The notes under the pieces are model-generated. The model was given only the letters and a program-made list of their open reading frames with translations. It was not told the origin of the DNA and did not search any database. Positions 30,261-30,889 of a DNA stretch of 30,889 nucleotides are shown piece by piece (within the stretch, counting starts at the first letter, position 1; each line of letters opens with the position of its first letter). This stretch comes from JAHFJU01 sp964354865. Its GTDB lineage: Bacteria > Patescibacteriota > Gracilibacteria > UBA1369 > UM-FILTER-53-11. The stretch covers positions 1 to 30,889 of the forward strand of contig CAYHBN010000007.1 of the NCBI GenBank assembly GCA_964354865.1, written 5' to 3'. The position numbers were made by a program, and so were the translations under genes.

Positions 30261-30889
30261 ATGTCACTTAATAAAGGCAAGCACATAACGAGTGTACTGA
30301 CTGTCGCAATTCTCTGCGGAGGTCCTTCGCCCGAACGTGGAATATCGTTGAATTCGGCTCGATCTTTAGCAGATCATTTGTCGAGCGCGGGTATTATGGT
30401 GCAGCCATACTACTTTGATTACAAAAAAAAGGCCTATCGTATTGAGCGCGCGCAGCTTTTTTCAAATACGCCGTCTGATTTTGATTTTAAATTAAAGCAG
30501 ATTGCAAAACCGCTTTCGTCTACTCAACTTGTGACTGAGCTCAAAAAACACTCGATCGTGTTTTCGGCAATTCATGGTGCGTTCGGAGAAGATGGAGAAG
30601 TGCAGGCACTTTTAGAAAAAAATAAGATACCCTTTGTCGGTTCATCATCGAATGCGTGTGAGCGTGCTTTTGATAAATATGCGTCGTTTGTCGAGCTACA
30701 GAAAAATGGATTTGACGCCGTGCCCACTCTGCTTATTGAGAAGGGAAAATTCGATGCCTCGGTGGTTAAAAACTTTTGGACTAAAATGAAGACAAAGCGG
30801 GGGATTGTGAAGCCTGCACGCAGCGGATCGAGTATCGGAGTTACGCCTGTCGGATCATTGGCCGAGATTAAAGTTGCGTGTGAATCGTT
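30261..30889 (+). CDS. ddl: D-alanine-D-alanine ligase, N-terminal part
   Basis: An ATP-grasp enzyme that makes the D-Ala-D-Ala end of the peptidoglycan precursor. The window ends after 209 codons. Seen: ILCGGPSPERGISLNSA near 18-34, AIHGAFGEDGEVQALLE near 98-114, PFVGSSSNACERAFDK near 121-136, and VKPARSGSSIGV near 186-197, all in family order. The ATP-grasp C-terminal half is missing only because of the edge. An ATG 5 bases upstream (30256) meets a stop within four codons, so 30261 is the start. Its presence shows the cell makes its own peptidoglycan, in keeping with the amidase and transglycosylase genes. Confidence 0.93.
   Translation, partial: MSLNKGKHITSVLTVAILCGGPSPERGISLNSARSLADHLSSAGIMVQPYYFDYKKKAYRIERAQLFSNTPSDFDFKLKQIAKPLSSTQLVTELKKHSIVFSAIHGAFGEDGEVQALLEKNKIPFVGSSSNACERAFDKYASFVELQKNGFDAVPTLLIEKGKFDASVVKNFWTKMKTKRGIVKPARSGSSIGVTPVGSLAEIKVACES

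Noticed and set aside
1..30889. CRISPR array or insertion sequence
   Set aside because: No regularly spaced direct repeats, transposase gene or terminal inverted repeats were found; the HNH gene has no Cas partner.

Overview
The window reads as a chromosomal piece of a candidate-phyla-radiation (Patescibacteria) bacterium. The signs are: housekeeping genes of clearly bacterial type set among proteins with no recognisable family; a long membrane protein with a baseplate-J-like C-terminal region behind ftsA; small Pro/Gln/Ala-rich proteins; few Shine-Dalgarno sites; and extended -10 boxes (TGnTATAnT) 6-13 bases before many start codons. TGA works as a stop (mnmA, aroD-like and HNH genes end on it where the families end), so the recoded genetic code of Gracilibacteria/Absconditabacteria does not apply. 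Placing it in a particular phylum (for example Peregrinibacteria) is a guess.

Layout. 1-2.1 kb, minus strand: a cut-off type IV prepilin, the rsmI/small membrane protein/tsaB operon with a terminator, and a small basic protein. 2.1-4.3 kb: a secreted PGRP-amidase/SpoIID fusion. 4.3-6.1 kb: thioredoxin convergent with RNase HI, an intergenic stretch with a 33-base near-palindrome and an unassigned plus-strand terminator, and a putative lipoprotein. 6.2-9.9 kb, plus strand: an aroD-like gene, ychF, mnmA and a coiled-coil protein. 9.9-11.4 kb: a sortase and a DUF433 antitoxin followed by a broken DUF5615 toxin. 11.4-16.4 kb, minus strand: a tight four-gene operon of unknown proteins, one carrying a lytic transglycosylase domain but no signal peptide. 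16.7-21.5 kb: an HNH endonuclease-like gene, ligA, and convergent dnaX. 21.5-23.2 kb: two small helical proteins, comF and a structured leader. 23.3-25.6 kb: tRNA-Val(GAC), a ProB-like kinase, a Pro/Gln-rich protein and a small lipoprotein. 25.6-30.9 kb: a secreted beta-rich protein, the baseplate-J-like protein, ftsA and a divergent, cut-off ddl.

Cell-envelope work dominates: peptidoglycan precursor synthesis (ddl), division (ftsA), remodelling (amidase/SpoIID, lytic transglycosylase), surface display (sortase, prepilin, lipoproteins) and DNA uptake (comF, pilin). The two strongest candidates for something undescribed are the four-gene transglycosylase operon and a helical LPxMxEDQ domain shared by three proteins in different parts of the window. 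Smaller leads are a structured RNA ahead of comF, an orphan terminator, and leaderless-type promoters.
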